DNA of 40,392 nucleotides from Vicinamibacterales bacterium (lineage in GTDB: Bacteria > Acidobacteriota > Vicinamibacteria > Vicinamibacterales > 2-12-FULL-66-21), in the NCBI GenBank assembly GCA_035699745.1, contig DASSPH010000091.1, positions 1-40,392 of the forward strand. Direction: 5' to 3'. The translations under genes were made by a program, and so were the position numbers. This document shows positions 18,900 through 29,054 of this stretch, one piece after another. The notes beneath the pieces are model-generated. The model made no database searches and was not told the DNA's origin. It saw only the letters and a program-made list of their open reading frames with translations. Numbering within the stretch: position 1 is the stretch's first letter; the number at the start of each line of letters is the position of its first letter.

Positions 18900-21800
18900 A
18901 TGACGCGACGCTCTTCTCCGTCAGTGACAACGATGATGCAGGCGCGGATCGCTCTCACGCTCGTGCTCGTTCTTGGATGCGCCGCCCACGCTTTCGCCCA
19001 GACGACCTATCACCTGCACAGTGAAGCGTCGTCCACCGCGGGGCACGCGCAATTGAAAACAGCCGACCCCCATGCCCCGACGGTGGCGATTCAGTCGATC
19101 GAGCTGAAGAACCTCTCGCCGACTGCCGTTGTGATCAAGCAGTTCGACACGCAGGCGGGCGTTCCGGGAACCGCCGGATCGCTGGCGTCCGGTTCGATCG
19201 TGACGTTCACCATCTGGATGAAGAAGACCGCCAACCCCGGCGCGATGTACCCGCAGGCCCGTCTGCGCCTGAACAACGACAGCGGCCCGCTGATCTGCAC
19301 CGCCACCGGCACGAGTCCGCTCACCACCACGCTGACGAAGTTCATCTTCTCCTGCGAGGCGAGTGCCGTGCAGCTCACCGCGACGGATCGCTTCTGGGTC
19401 TCGGCCGGCATCGACATGACCGGGGGTCCGGGGAACAAGTCCGTCAAGGCGGAAGTGCACCTCGAGGGCACTCTCAACGGCAACTACGATTCGTACGTCG
19501 CGATTCCCGCGATTACGCCGCCACAGCCCGTGCTGACCGACCTGTCTCCGGTCGTAGGCGTGGCGGCGACGTCAGTGACGCTGACCGGCGAGTTCTTCGG
19601 CGCGACCGGAACGGTGACGTTCAACGGCGTCCCCGGCACGCCATCCAACTGGAACGCGACGAGCATCACCGTGCCCGTTCCTTCCACGGCGACGACAGGG
19701 CTCGTGAGAGTCGCGACCACCGGCGGCACGAGCAACGGCCTGACGTTCACGGTCGTGACGTCCGGTGCGCTGTCGGGCACCGTCACGCGCGCGACGACGG
19801 GCGTGCCGATTGCCGGCGCGACCGTGGACGTGCTGCAGTCGGGTGTCGTGGTGGCGTCACGCACCACGGCCGCCAACGGCACGTATAGTGTGGCGGCCCT
19901 GAGCTCCGGCAGCTACGACGTGCGGGTTGCGGCGGCCGGCCTGCTGACACAGGTCTACACGAACGTGGCTGTGGGTGCCGGCGCGACGGTGCGGAATGCC
20001 GCGCTGGACGCGGCCGGAACGGTGACCGGCCGGATCACGGAGCCGGACGGGCTGACGGGAATCGCGGGCGCGTCGGTGACCGCGACGGGCAGCGGCGGAG
20101 CGGCCATGAGCACGACGGCGGACGGCACCGGCGCCTACACGATCGGCGGGCTGGCGCCCGGCACGTACTCGGTCGAAGCGTCGGCCCCCGCATTTGCCTC
20201 GCAGGCTCAGAGCGGCGTCGCGGTTGCGGACGCCGGGAATGCGACGGTGAACCTGAGTCTCCCGACTGCGGCGCCGCCGACTGTCAGGTACGTTTACGAC
20301 GAGGTCGGCCGCCTCGTCGCGGTCGTGGACACCACCGGCGAGACGGCGCGATACGCCTACGACGCCGTAGGCAACGTCACGTCGATCAGCCGGCACGCCT
20401 CGAGCACTCTGGCGGTGCTGGAGATCTCGCCGAATCGAGGTCCGGTGTCGACGGTCGTGACGATTACCGGGAGCGGGTTCAGTCCGACGCTCTCGCAGAA
20501 CGCGGTGACATTCGCGGGGACCCCGGCCACGGTGACCTCCGCGACGGCGACATCGATCGTGACCACGGTGCCTTCCGGCGCCGTCACCGGGCCGATCGCG
20601 GTCACCGTTGGATCCGGGTCCGATACGAGCGCGACGAACTTCGAAGTGACGGCGAGTTCCGGGGCGCCGACCATCACCTCGTTCACACCGGCGATCGGAA
20701 CCACCAGCACGCTGGTCACGGTGAACGGAACGAACTTCGCGGCGTCGACGGCCAGCAACCTGGTGGATTTCAACATCAGGCGCGGCGGGTTGAACAGCGC
20801 GACGCCGGCGCAGGTGATCGCCTCGGTTCCGCAGCTGGGCACGTCGGGACGCATCCGCGTCACGACCGCCTTCGGCGCCGCCATCAGCGCCGCGGACTTC
20901 TACGTCGCTCCACCGGCGCATTCGCCCGCCAACGTCGACCTCACTGCCCGCGTGTCATTCGGGCAGCCGACGGTGGTCACGAACACGAACACGACGAAGC
21001 TGCAACTGCTGATCTATGACGCACAGGCCGGACAGCCTGTCAGCCTGCAGTTCACGAACATCACGGACGGCACCCGCAGTTTCGCGTGGCGCAGAGCGGA
21101 CGGCACGTATTTCATCAACGGGCAGTCCGGGGGCACGTTCGTGGACGCGACGATCATGCCGGCGGCGGGCACCTACACGGTGGAACTGCTGCCCGGTACC
21201 ACAGGCAATCGGACGGTCATCGTTCACGACGCGACCGAGTTCACCGGCACGATCGCTCCCGGCGGCGACGCCGTCCTGGTCCCGATCGGGGCACCGGGCC
21301 AGAACGCGCGCTTGACGTTTACCGGGGTCGCCGAACGGCAGGTCAGCGCGACGCTGTCCTCCGTCACGATTCCTCAGAGCGATGTGTCGGTGCTCAATCC
21401 CGACGGCACGACACTTGGCCCGGCGCTGGTTCTGAGCCCGTCCGAGGATTTCATGGATGCCAGGACGCTCCCGGTCAACGGCAGCTACACGGTGCTGCTC
21501 AACCCGCGTCAGACCCACATCGGGAACGCCAGCGTCACCCTGCACGACGCCACGGACACCACCGGCCCGATCGCGCCGGATGGGAATGCCGTGGTGGTCG
21601 CGACATCTATTCCCGGGCAGAACGGACGGCGGACGTTCACCGCCGCCGCGGGCGAACGGGTGATCCTGAAGATCTCCGGCAGCACGTACGCGACCGGGTT
21701 CACGTGCGGCGTCGGCGTGTCGATCCGCGATCCGCAGGATGTGGTGCTCGCCGCGGACAATTGCGTCGCGCAGGGCGAGCAGTGGATCGATGCGGTCCTG

Positions 21801-22826
21801 GCGCCGGTCGCAGGCACCTACAGCGTGTACGTGAACCCGATGTCCACCAACATCGGACAACTCACCGTCACCCTCTTCGCCGTCGCGGCGGATCTGACGG
21901 GAACGATCCTCGACGAGACGGCGATCGCCGACAGCCTGAGCAAGGGCCAGAACGCCCGGTACACGTATAGCGGCACCGCGGGGACGAGGATCAGCCTGAA
22001 CGTGCCGGCGACGTCGATCTCGTCCTGCTCGACTCTCGCGATCCTGAATCCGGATTCCAGCGTGCTCTCGTCCGGCCTCATTTGTCCGACCGGGTTCCGC
22101 GAGCCGGTGACCTTGCCCACCACGGGGACCTACACCGTCGTCCTGGATCCGAGCGGCCCGGCGGAAGGCACCTTCACGCTGGTGCTCTACGTCGTGTCTG
22201 CGGATCTGTCCGGCACGATTACACCCGGCACGCCGCTCCCGCTGACCATCGAGGATCCCGGGCAGAATGCCCGTTATACGTTCAGCGGCACGACCGGTCA
22301 GCGTGTCGCGCTGGAGATCGCCAATAGCGCGCTCGGCTGCTCCGCCGTGGCGATTCGGAACCCCGACGAGACCGTCGTCTGGAACACGACGGTGTGTCCC
22401 ACCGGTTTCAGCGACGTGAAGATCCTGGGCGTCAACGGCACGTTCAGCGTGACGTTGAATCCGAACGGTGCGGCGGAGGGCTCGGCAACGCTGAAGTTGA
22501 CCAACGTTCCCGCTGACGACGTGCAGTCCACCACGATTGGCGCGCCTGGCGGCGCCACGGTCAACACCACGGGCCCCGGCCAGAATGCCGCGGTGACGTT
22601 CAGCGCGACGGCCGGGCAGGTGGTCGACATCATCGGCTCGAACAGCAACCTCGGCTGCACGACGTTCAAGCTGCTGCGTCCGGACGGATCGCAGCAGGCC
22701 TCTACCTTCTCGTGCGGCGGCTTCACGTTCAACGATCAGACGCTCGCCACGGCCGGCACCTACAGGGTCAGCATCGATCCGAGCGGCACCACTGTCGGCC
22801 ACGTCACGATCGTGGTGCAGTTCTGA
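18900..22826 (+). CDS. Exported multidomain repeat protein with TIG, carboxypeptidase-regulatory, YD and PPC-like repeats
   Basis: The product is 1308 residues with a signal near residues 12-34 (ARIALTLVLVLGCAAHAFAQ). After an unassigned N-terminal domain come, in order: a TIG/IPT domain (about 208-288), two carboxypeptidase-regulatory folds (about 290-455), two isolated YD repeats (about 460-500: YVYDEVGRLVAVV, YAYDAVGNVTSI), two more TIG domains (about 505-670), and six tandem ~105-residue units to the C-terminus. Each of units 2-6 has a GQNAxxTF core, unit 1 being a divergent copy, and each has GTYTVxLxP. These resemble bacterial pre-peptidase C-terminal domains. GAGAAGG precedes the ATG. 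It is followed at once by the RHS gene, whose first candidate ATG overlaps its TGA. It probably acts as a surface partner or scaffold for the RHS protein. Confidence 0.82.
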   Translation: MTRRSSPSVTTMMQARIALTLVLVLGCAAHAFAQTTYHLHSEASSTAGHAQLKTADPHAPTVAIQSIELKNLSPTAVVIKQFDTQAGVPGTAGSLASGSIVTFTIWMKKTANPGAMYPQARLRLNNDSGPLICTATGTSPLTTTLTKFIFSCEASAVQLTATDRFWVSAGIDMTGGPGNKSVKAEVHLEGTLNGNYDSYVAIPAITPPQPVLTDLSPVVGVAATSVTLTGEFFGATGTVTFNGVPGTPSNWNATSITVPVPSTATTGLVRVATTGGTSNGLTFTVVTSGALSGTVTRATTGVPIAGATVDVLQSGVVVASRTTAANGTYSVAALSSGSYDVRVAAAGLLTQVYTNVAVGAGATVRNAALDAAGTVTGRITEPDGLTGIAGASVTATGSGGAAMSTTADGTGAYTIGGLAPGTYSVEASAPAFASQAQSGVAVADAGNATVNLSLPTAAPPTVRYVYDEVGRLVAVVDTTGETARYAYDAVGNVTSISRHASSTLAVLEISPNRGPVSTVVTITGSGFSPTLSQNAVTFAGTPATVTSATATSIVTTVPSGAVTGPIAVTVGSGSDTSATNFEVTASSGAPTITSFTPAIGTTSTLVTVNGTNFAASTASNLVDFNIRRGGLNSATPAQVIASVPQLGTSGRIRVTTAFGAAISAADFYVAPPAHSPANVDLTARVSFGQPTVVTNTNTTKLQLLIYDAQAGQPVSLQFTNITDGTRSFAWRRADGTYFINGQSGGTFVDATIMPAAGTYTVELLPGTTGNRTVIVHDATEFTGTIAPGGDAVLVPIGAPGQNARLTFTGVAERQVSATLSSVTIPQSDVSVLNPDGTTLGPALVLSPSEDFMDARTLPVNGSYTVLLNPRQTHIGNASVTLHDATDTTGPIAPDGNAVVVATSIPGQNGRRTFTAAAGERVILKISGSTYATGFTCGVGVSIRDPQDVVLAADNCVAQGEQWIDAVLAPVAGTYSVYVNPMSTNIGQLTVTLFAVAADLTGTILDETAIADSLSKGQNARYTYSGTAGTRISLNVPATSISSCSTLAILNPDSSVLSSGLICPTGFREPVTLPTTGTYTVVLDPSGPAEGTFTLVLYVVSADLSGTITPGTPLPLTIEDPGQNARYTFSGTTGQRVALEIANSALGCSAVAIRNPDETVVWNTTVCPTGFSDVKILGVNGTFSVTLNPNGAAEGSATLKLTNVPADDVQSTTIGAPGGATVNTTGPGQNAAVTFSATAGQVVDIIGSNSNLGCTTFKLLRPDGSQQASTFSCGGFTFNDQTLATAGTYRVSIDPSGTTVGHVTIVVQF

Positions 22827-22852
22827 TGTCGGTCAGTCAGCGGAGAACGAGC

Positions 22853-25800
22853 ATGAACACGCGAGTCGATCTGCATCGGCGCCTCCTCATCTGGCTCTGT
22901 GCGACCTGTGCACTGCTCCTGAATCCCGGCGCCGGCCTCCGCAGCGCATCCAGCCAGCAGCCGCCGCCGGCGGTCATTGTGGCGGCGGGGCAAACTGCGA
23001 CGCTCCTGCCCGATGGACGGTGGCTCGTCGTGGGTGGATGGCAGCGGGACGGCTCGCCGATTCCCCCGGCTTTGGTGGACGCCGAGCACAACCTGCGCAC
23101 CGCCGTGCCCGGCAGTCTTCTGCAGCCGCGTGCCGGGCACACGGGTACGGTGCTCGCCGACGGCTCTGTCGTCATCGTCGGCGGGATCAGCCGGAACGGC
23201 CAGGTCATCTCGTTGATCGAACGCTTCGATCCAGCCACCGGCTGGTTCGCTCCGATGGCGGTGTCCCCTGATCCGGCCCTGCACCGGGCGTGGCACAGCG
23301 CGACTCTGTTGACCGACGGTCGCGTGCTGATCACGGGTGGCACGTCGCCGGCCGGCGACGCGCTGAGCGACGCACTGATTTGGGATCCCTCGGGTACGCC
23401 GGATGCGGCGGCCGGCAGCGCGCCGCAGGCCATCGCGCTGCTCGCCCCGCGCGGCCGGCATCACGCGGAGTTGCTGCCCGACGGCCGCGTACGGCTATCC
23501 GGAGGCACTGCCGCATCGGGCGGAGATCGCCGGAGCGACGAGATCATCGATCCGGACACGCGCATCTCGCTGCCTGCAGGTCCACTCGACACCCGGGCCG
23601 GTCTCCACCTGTCCGCATCGGATCCGCACGCCGGCGCGAGCGGCGTTGCCGCGGATGTGCGCGTCAGCCTGCGCTTCTCGACCGCCGTGCAGGTGCGATC
23701 CGTGAACGACGGAACCGTCCGTCTCCAGGACGAGACCGGCGGGATCGTGGCGATCGAACGCGTTGCTGCGGAGGCGGGGATGCTCCTGTTCCTCCGGCCG
23801 TTCGCGCCGCTCGACCGCGGCCGCACCTACACGCTGACGCTGGATGGCCTGACGGCACCCGGCGCGCGCCGGCTGGCGCCGACCGTACTCACGTTCACGA
23901 TCGCGGGCGAGCGCGCCGACAGCGGCGGCACCGTGGACGACGAGCTGTGGACGCCGGACCCGGGCGCGATCCATGGCTGGAGAACAGGCCGGGAACCCTC
24001 GCCGTGGCAGCGCCTGCCACCGCTGAGAGCCGCCGCGGGTGTGACCGCCGTCTCGGGGCAGCTGCTTCGCCTCAATGGACAACCGCTCCCCGGTGCCACG
24101 GTGAGAGTGGGCGAGGCGAGAGGGATATCGGACCGAACGGGGCGGTTCCTGGTCGAGTCCGTCGCAGCCGGACGGCAGGAGCTCGTCATCGACGCCCGCA
24201 CCGCGAGCACGCAGGGACGATCGTATGGCGTCTTCCGTGTCGGCATCGAGGTGAAAGAGGGAGACACGCACGTCCTTCCCTACACGAGCTGGATGCCGCG
24301 CATCGACAAGCAGAACGCCGTCACGATCGCATCGCCGACGACGGCGGATGTCGTCCTGCGGACGCCGAGCATTCCAGGGCTCGAGGTGACGCTGCCGGCC
24401 GGTACCGTGATCAAAGACATCGATCACAAGGCCGCGCGCGAAGTCAGCATCACGCCGATTCCGGTCGACCGGCCGCCGTTCCCGCTGCCCCTCGGCGTGG
24501 ACGTGCCGATCTACTTCACCATCCAGCCCGGCGGCGCGTATCTCGAGTCCGTCAGCTCCGGCTGGCCCGCGGGCGCGCGCATCGTCTATCCGAACTACCG
24601 CTCCCGGCGGCCCGGCACTGACGTCGACTTCTGGCACTACGATCCGGAACATCGCGGATGGTTCGTGTATGGCCTCGGGACCGTCACTCCCGACGCGAAG
24701 CGTATCGAGCCAGGACCCGGCGTCTCAATCTACGAGTTCACCGGGGCCATGGTCGGCGATCCGAACTTCGGGCCCGCCGAAGGTCCGCCGCCCTGCAACG
24801 AGTGCGAGGATGGCGATCCCGTGGATCTCGCCACCGGCCTGTTCGTCTACAGCAAGACCGACCTGGCGCTGCCCGACGTGCTCCCGGTCCAGTTGACCCG
24901 GACCTACCGGCCGCGCGACTTTCGGTCGCGGCCGTTCGGCATGGGATCCACACACCCCTACGAGATGTTCATCGTGGGCGACACCAATCCGTGGACCTAC
25001 GTACAGATCGTCCTGCCGGATGGCGCCAGGATTCATTTCCCGCGCATCTCGGCAGGCACCGGCTTTTCGAACGCCATCTACGAGCACACCGCGACACCGA
25101 GCCGCTTCTATAAGTCGCGCGTCTCATGGAACGGATCGAAGGTGCAATGGGATCTCCGTTTCACCGACGGCACGGTTTACGAGTTCCCCGAAGCGGAGTT
25201 CGCGGCGACCCCGGCCGAGGCGGCGATCGTCGGCATCCGAGACCGATTCGGCAATCAGCTGACGTTCACGCGTGACAGCAGCTCGCGCCTGACTCGGATC
25301 ACGTCGCCGAACGGCCGCTGGATCGAGTTCACCTACGACCCGTCGAGCCGCATCAGCCAGGCCCGTGACAACGTGAACAGAACAGTCGGCTACGAGTACG
25401 ACGCCAGCGGGCGGTTGTGGAAGGTGACGGACGCGGAATCGGGCGTCACTGAATATACCTATGACAGCTCGCACCGGATGAAGACGATCAAAGATCCGCG
25501 GGGAATCGTCTATCTTACGAACGAGTACGACCTGAATAGCCGCGTGATCCGGCAGACGCAGGCCGATGGCTCCGCGTACCAGTTCGCGTACACCACCAAT
25601 GCGTCGGGGGTCGTCACCCAGACCGACGTGACCGATCCGCGCGGGATCCTGCGTCGCGTGACCTTCAACTCGAGCGGTTACTGGCTGGCCGACACGCGTG
25701 CGGTCGGGCGCCCCGAGCAGCAGGCGACCGTAGTGGAGCGGCAGGCCGGTACCAACCTGATCGAGAAGGAGACGGACGGGCTGCTGCGGCGCACGGACTA

Positions 25801-28027
25801 CACCTACGACGACAAGGGCAATCTCACGAGCATCAAGCGGCTCGCACATACGGCCACGCCGATCGAGACGACAGCGACATACGAACCGGATTTCAACCAG
25901 CTCGCCACGTTCACGGATCCGCTCGATCACACGACCACCTACGATTACACGGTCAACGGAACGCTCGAGCGCGTCACCGATCATCTCGGCCACTCGGTGA
26001 CATTCGGTAGCAACGCCGCCGGCCAGATCACGTCCGCCACCGACCCGGCCGGGACGATCACGTTCCTGTACGACAAGGGCGATCTTAGCGGCTTCATCGA
26101 TGGTGCGGGACACACCACCCGGATTCTGACGGACAGCGCCGGGCGTACGCTGACCCGTACGGATCCACTGGGCAACGTGACGCGCTACGACTACACCCTG
26201 CTGAACCAGGTGCGACAGATTGTCGACCCTCAGAACGGCGGCACAACGCTCACCTACGATGGCAATGGAAACCTTCGTATGGTCACGGATGCGCGAAGCA
26301 AGGTGACCGAATACACCTACGACGCGATGGACCGCGTCGAAACGCGCAAGGATCCGCTTCTCAAGATGGAGCGTTTCGTCTACGACCGCTCGGGCAATCT
26401 GTTTCAGCACATCGATCGGCGGGGTCTCGCCAGCACCTACCGCTACGATGGGCTGAACCGTATGACCAGCGCCGCATACGCCGACGGCGCGACGACAGCG
26501 TACACCTATGACGGCGGCAATCGTCTACGGCAAGTCGTGGATTCCGTCAGCGGGACGACGACCCTTGATTACGACGATTTGGACAGGCTGACATCGGAAA
26601 CGACGTCTCGCGGTGTGGTCACGTACGGATACGACGACGCCGGCCGCCGCACGTCCATGACGGTTGCCGGCCAGACGGCAATCAGTTACGGGTACGACGA
26701 TTCGAACCGATTGACAAGCATCACGCAGGGAACCAGCGTCGTCGGCTTCGAGTACGACGACGCGAACCGACGGACCGCTGTCACGCTGCCTAACGGCGTA
26801 CGCGTCGAATACGGGTATGCGGGTACTTCCCAGATTGCCGGCCTGACTTACAAACTCGGCACGACCGTCCTCGGGACAGTGACGTACGGGTACGATGCGG
26901 CGGGCCGCAGGATTGAAATGGGCGGCACGTGGGCGCGGACGACGTTACCGCCGCCGCTCACGTCCGCTGTCTACGATGACGCGAACCGGCTGACTCAGTG
27001 GAACGGAACGACCCTGACCTACGATGATGCCGGAAACGTCCTGAGTGAAGGGAGCCGGACCTACAGCTGGGATGCCCGCAATCGGCTGTCCGCGCTGGGA
27101 GGGCTGCAACCGGCAAGTTTCCAGTACGACGCATTCGGACGCCGGATCGGAAAGTCGACCGGCGCGGGGACCACCGAGTACGTGTATGACGGTCCCCAAG
27201 CGGTGCAGGAGCTCTCCGAGGCCACCCCGAGCGCGAACCTGCTGTACGGACCCGGCATCGACGAGCTGTTGCGGCGCACGAGCGGAGCGACCGCGCGATG
27301 GCTCGTCGCCGACGGCTTGGGATCTGCGCTGGCGCTGACGGATCCTGAAGGGGCGGTTCAGACGCGCTATACCTATGACGCCTTCGGCGCGACGAGCGGA
27401 AGCGGCGAGGCCAGCGGTAACGCATCGCAGTTCACGGGCCGCGAGAACGACGGCACTGGGTTGTACTACTACCGTGCACGGTACTACAGTCCTCGGCTGC
27501 AGCGGTTCCTGAGTGAGGATGCGCTTGGACTGGCGTCGGGAGATCCAAACCTGTACGCCTATGTCAGCAACGCGCCGACAAACTGGACCGATCCATTAGG
27601 CCTCGGCCCGAGGTACCCCAATTCCGGTACCCTGCCAGGCCATCCAAACGTGCCATACAGGGTGGACATGAATCAACAGCCACACCCGAATATGCACGTC
27701 AAGTGGCCGGACGGCTCGGAAACCGTGGTGAATCACAAGGGTGGCTGGGATCCGACGCACGGCGGGCGGCCTTGTGCAAAACCGCCGAAGAAATACCGTA
27801 ACGCGCTTCGGAAGGTCGTCAAACAGTTCGTGAAGAAGGCGGGACGCGCCGTTCCCGTGTTGGGCGCAGTGCTGCTGCTGTCCGACGTGGCCGAAGCGGC
27901 CGAAGTGATCCGGAATCCGAATTCTGGCGTCGGAGACTTGGTGAATATTGTGGTTCCATACAAGGATGTCGGCGACCTATTGCGCGAACTCTGGGCGCCT
28001 GACCTATCTGGTAGAAAGGATCCCTGA
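22853..28027 (+). CDS. RHS/YD-repeat protein with variable C-terminal tip (polymorphic toxin-like)
   Basis: I chose ATG 22853 (GGAG seven bases upstream, signal MNTRVDLHRRLLIWLCATC); an ATG at 22826 overlaps the previous stop and is possible. The product is 1724 residues. Order: kelch-like repeats (about 30-230), a bacterial Ig-like domain (about 240-360), a carboxypeptidase-regulatory fold (about 395-465), an RHS N-terminal DUF6531-like segment (GDPVDLATGLFVY, about 648), then more than 20 YD repeats (about 800-1490) that form the RHS shell. The RHS core ends with GLYYYRARYYSPRLQRFLSE and DPLGLG near 1584. The last ~140 residues are unlike the rest, with HPNMHVKWPDGSETVVNHKG and a hydrophobic segment, VPVLGAVLLLSDVAEAA. 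This tip is probably a toxin, type unrecognised. Confidence 0.9.
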   Translation: MNTRVDLHRRLLIWLCATCALLLNPGAGLRSASSQQPPPAVIVAAGQTATLLPDGRWLVVGGWQRDGSPIPPALVDAEHNLRTAVPGSLLQPRAGHTGTVLADGSVVIVGGISRNGQVISLIERFDPATGWFAPMAVSPDPALHRAWHSATLLTDGRVLITGGTSPAGDALSDALIWDPSGTPDAAAGSAPQAIALLAPRGRHHAELLPDGRVRLSGGTAASGGDRRSDEIIDPDTRISLPAGPLDTRAGLHLSASDPHAGASGVAADVRVSLRFSTAVQVRSVNDGTVRLQDETGGIVAIERVAAEAGMLLFLRPFAPLDRGRTYTLTLDGLTAPGARRLAPTVLTFTIAGERADSGGTVDDELWTPDPGAIHGWRTGREPSPWQRLPPLRAAAGVTAVSGQLLRLNGQPLPGATVRVGEARGISDRTGRFLVESVAAGRQELVIDARTASTQGRSYGVFRVGIEVKEGDTHVLPYTSWMPRIDKQNAVTIASPTTADVVLRTPSIPGLEVTLPAGTVIKDIDHKAAREVSITPIPVDRPPFPLPLGVDVPIYFTIQPGGAYLESVSSGWPAGARIVYPNYRSRRPGTDVDFWHYDPEHRGWFVYGLGTVTPDAKRIEPGPGVSIYEFTGAMVGDPNFGPAEGPPPCNECEDGDPVDLATGLFVYSKTDLALPDVLPVQLTRTYRPRDFRSRPFGMGSTHPYEMFIVGDTNPWTYVQIVLPDGARIHFPRISAGTGFSNAIYEHTATPSRFYKSRVSWNGSKVQWDLRFTDGTVYEFPEAEFAATPAEAAIVGIRDRFGNQLTFTRDSSSRLTRITSPNGRWIEFTYDPSSRISQARDNVNRTVGYEYDASGRLWKVTDAESGVTEYTYDSSHRMKTIKDPRGIVYLTNEYDLNSRVIRQTQADGSAYQFAYTTNASGVVTQTDVTDPRGILRRVTFNSSGYWLADTRAVGRPEQQATVVERQAGTNLIEKETDGLLRRTDYTYDDKGNLTSIKRLAHTATPIETTATYEPDFNQLATFTDPLDHTTTYDYTVNGTLERVTDHLGHSVTFGSNAAGQITSATDPAGTITFLYDKGDLSGFIDGAGHTTRILTDSAGRTLTRTDPLGNVTRYDYTLLNQVRQIVDPQNGGTTLTYDGNGNLRMVTDARSKVTEYTYDAMDRVETRKDPLLKMERFVYDRSGNLFQHIDRRGLASTYRYDGLNRMTSAAYADGATTAYTYDGGNRLRQVVDSVSGTTTLDYDDLDRLTSETTSRGVVTYGYDDAGRRTSMTVAGQTAISYGYDDSNRLTSITQGTSVVGFEYDDANRRTAVTLPNGVRVEYGYAGTSQIAGLTYKLGTTVLGTVTYGYDAAGRRIEMGGTWARTTLPPPLTSAVYDDANRLTQWNGTTLTYDDAGNVLSEGSRTYSWDARNRLSALGGLQPASFQYDAFGRRIGKSTGAGTTEYVYDGPQAVQELSEATPSANLLYGPGIDELLRRTSGATARWLVADGLGSALALTDPEGAVQTRYTYDAFGATSGSGEASGNASQFTGRENDGTGLYYYRARYYSPRLQRFLSEDALGLASGDPNLYAYVSNAPTNWTDPLGLGPRYPNSGTLPGHPNVPYRVDMNQQPHPNMHVKWPDGSETVVNHKGGWDPTHGGRPCAKPPKKYRNALRKVVKQFVKKAGRAVPVLGAVLLLSDVAEAAEVIRNPNSGVGDLVNIVVPYKDVGDLLRELWAPDLSGRKDP

Positions 28028-28061
28028 CGGCAAGGGCGGCACTGAGCCACAATGTAGCGTT

Positions 28062-28436
28062 ATGGGCGAAGACACAGCATCTGAGCTGTACCAGTCGGGC
28101 CGGGACGCGATGGACCGAGGTGACTTCACGACCGCCGTCGGGCACCTGCAGCGCGCGCTGGCATTGCGGCCGCATTACAAAACACTGGAGCTTTTGGGCA
28201 CGGCGCTTCGGGAACTCCAGCGCCCCGAGGAGGCGCTCGTCTACCTTGCCGCGGCGGCGGGACTCGGCAATCGGCAGTTTCGGGCGAGATATCTGCTGGC
28301 GGAGGTTCTCGTGGGCCTCGGACTGACCGACGATGCCATCGTCAAACTGGAAGAGGCGATAGAACTCAACCCCAGCTATCGGACAGCGCGTGAGTTGCTC
28401 GAGCGAATACGCGCCACGCGTCCGGAACCGACGTGA
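28062..28436 (+). CDS. Small TPR protein, possible immunity or partner gene
   Basis: The 124-residue product consists of about three tetratricopeptide repeats: ELYQSGRDAMDRGDFTTAVG followed by RALALRP, KTLELLGTALRELQRPEEAL, and YLLAEVLVGLGLTDDAIVKL ending EEAIELNPSY. It has no signal, so it is cytoplasmic. ATG 28062 lies 34 bp after the RHS stop; a longer frame overlaps the RHS end but has no conserved sequence, and no strong ribosome site is visible. TPR proteins bind other proteins. Position directly behind a polymorphic-toxin tip fits an immunity or chaperone role, but that is inference. Confidence 0.72.
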   Translation: MGEDTASELYQSGRDAMDRGDFTTAVGHLQRALALRPHYKTLELLGTALRELQRPEEALVYLAAAAGLGNRQFRARYLLAEVLVGLGLTDDAIVKLEEAIELNPSYRTARELLERIRATRPEPT

Positions 28437-28523
28437 GCGGCGACACGTGAATGCGATTCGCTGCCGAGTCCTTACACGGCCGTCTCGCCGCGGTGTGCGT
28501 TGATCTCGCCGTCATCTGTCGAG

Positions 28524-29008
28524 ATGCCCTTTCGGCATGAGTGGTATCCCGAGGATGACCAAGTGTGTTTCAGCTGTTCCCTTGTGATCCGACCCGCCGA
28601 CCCAGCTGCCTGGCGCGAATTCAAGCGCCGATTGCCGACAGGACGCGATCTGTACGAAGTGCAGCTGCCTGCGGATCTGCCGTATCAGGGGACGATTGCA
28701 ATTCCCGTTGAATACGTGCCGTCTGATGGCGTGTTACAGGCGTTGCGAGGATGGATGGCGGCGAAGAACCAAACCGAGCTGCTCTACTTCCTGACCGAAG
28801 GAATCACGGGGAGCGAAGCGACTTCGTGGTTTTGCTGTCGAGTCTGACGTACGACGATCTGGCGGCGATAAACGCGGGACGAGAGAACGTGTTCGCCGGC
28901 GTCAATGGCGACTGGGCTGTCTTCATCGATCATGAAGGTACGCTGCACGTGGCGGGACCTTCAGACTTGTGGCTAGTGCTGACTGAAGCGAAAGGGGGCG
29001 GTGGCTAG
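28524..29008 (+). pseudogene. Frameshifted immunity-like gene
   Basis: The first frame (28524-28847) reads MPFRHEWYPEDDQVCFSCSL through ELLYFLTEGITG and then goes out of frame to a stop. A second frame continues the same protein with DFVVLLSSLTYDDLAAINAG and ends in SDLWLVLTEAKGGGG at 29008. The switch lies near 28806-28825, next to a GGGG run, and needs one base lost or two gained. Joined, the product would be about 160 residues, acidic and without a signal. I do not recognise the family. Location behind an RHS toxin suggests an immunity gene. A sequencing error is possible. Confidence 0.6.
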
Positions 29009-29054
29009 ACGATGATTTCGCCGTCAGTATCCAGGTTTAGAGCTTCGTTCGGCA

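Noticed and set aside
20955-22802. 615-residue minus-strand frame opposite the repeat protein
   Set aside because: Mirror frame of the GQNA-type repeats; no signal, ribosome site or recognisable fold.
24901-27330. Possible CRISPR array from regularly spaced repeats
   Set aside because: The spacing comes from degenerate YD protein repeats; the DNA units vary in length and sequence and lack constant direct repeats.
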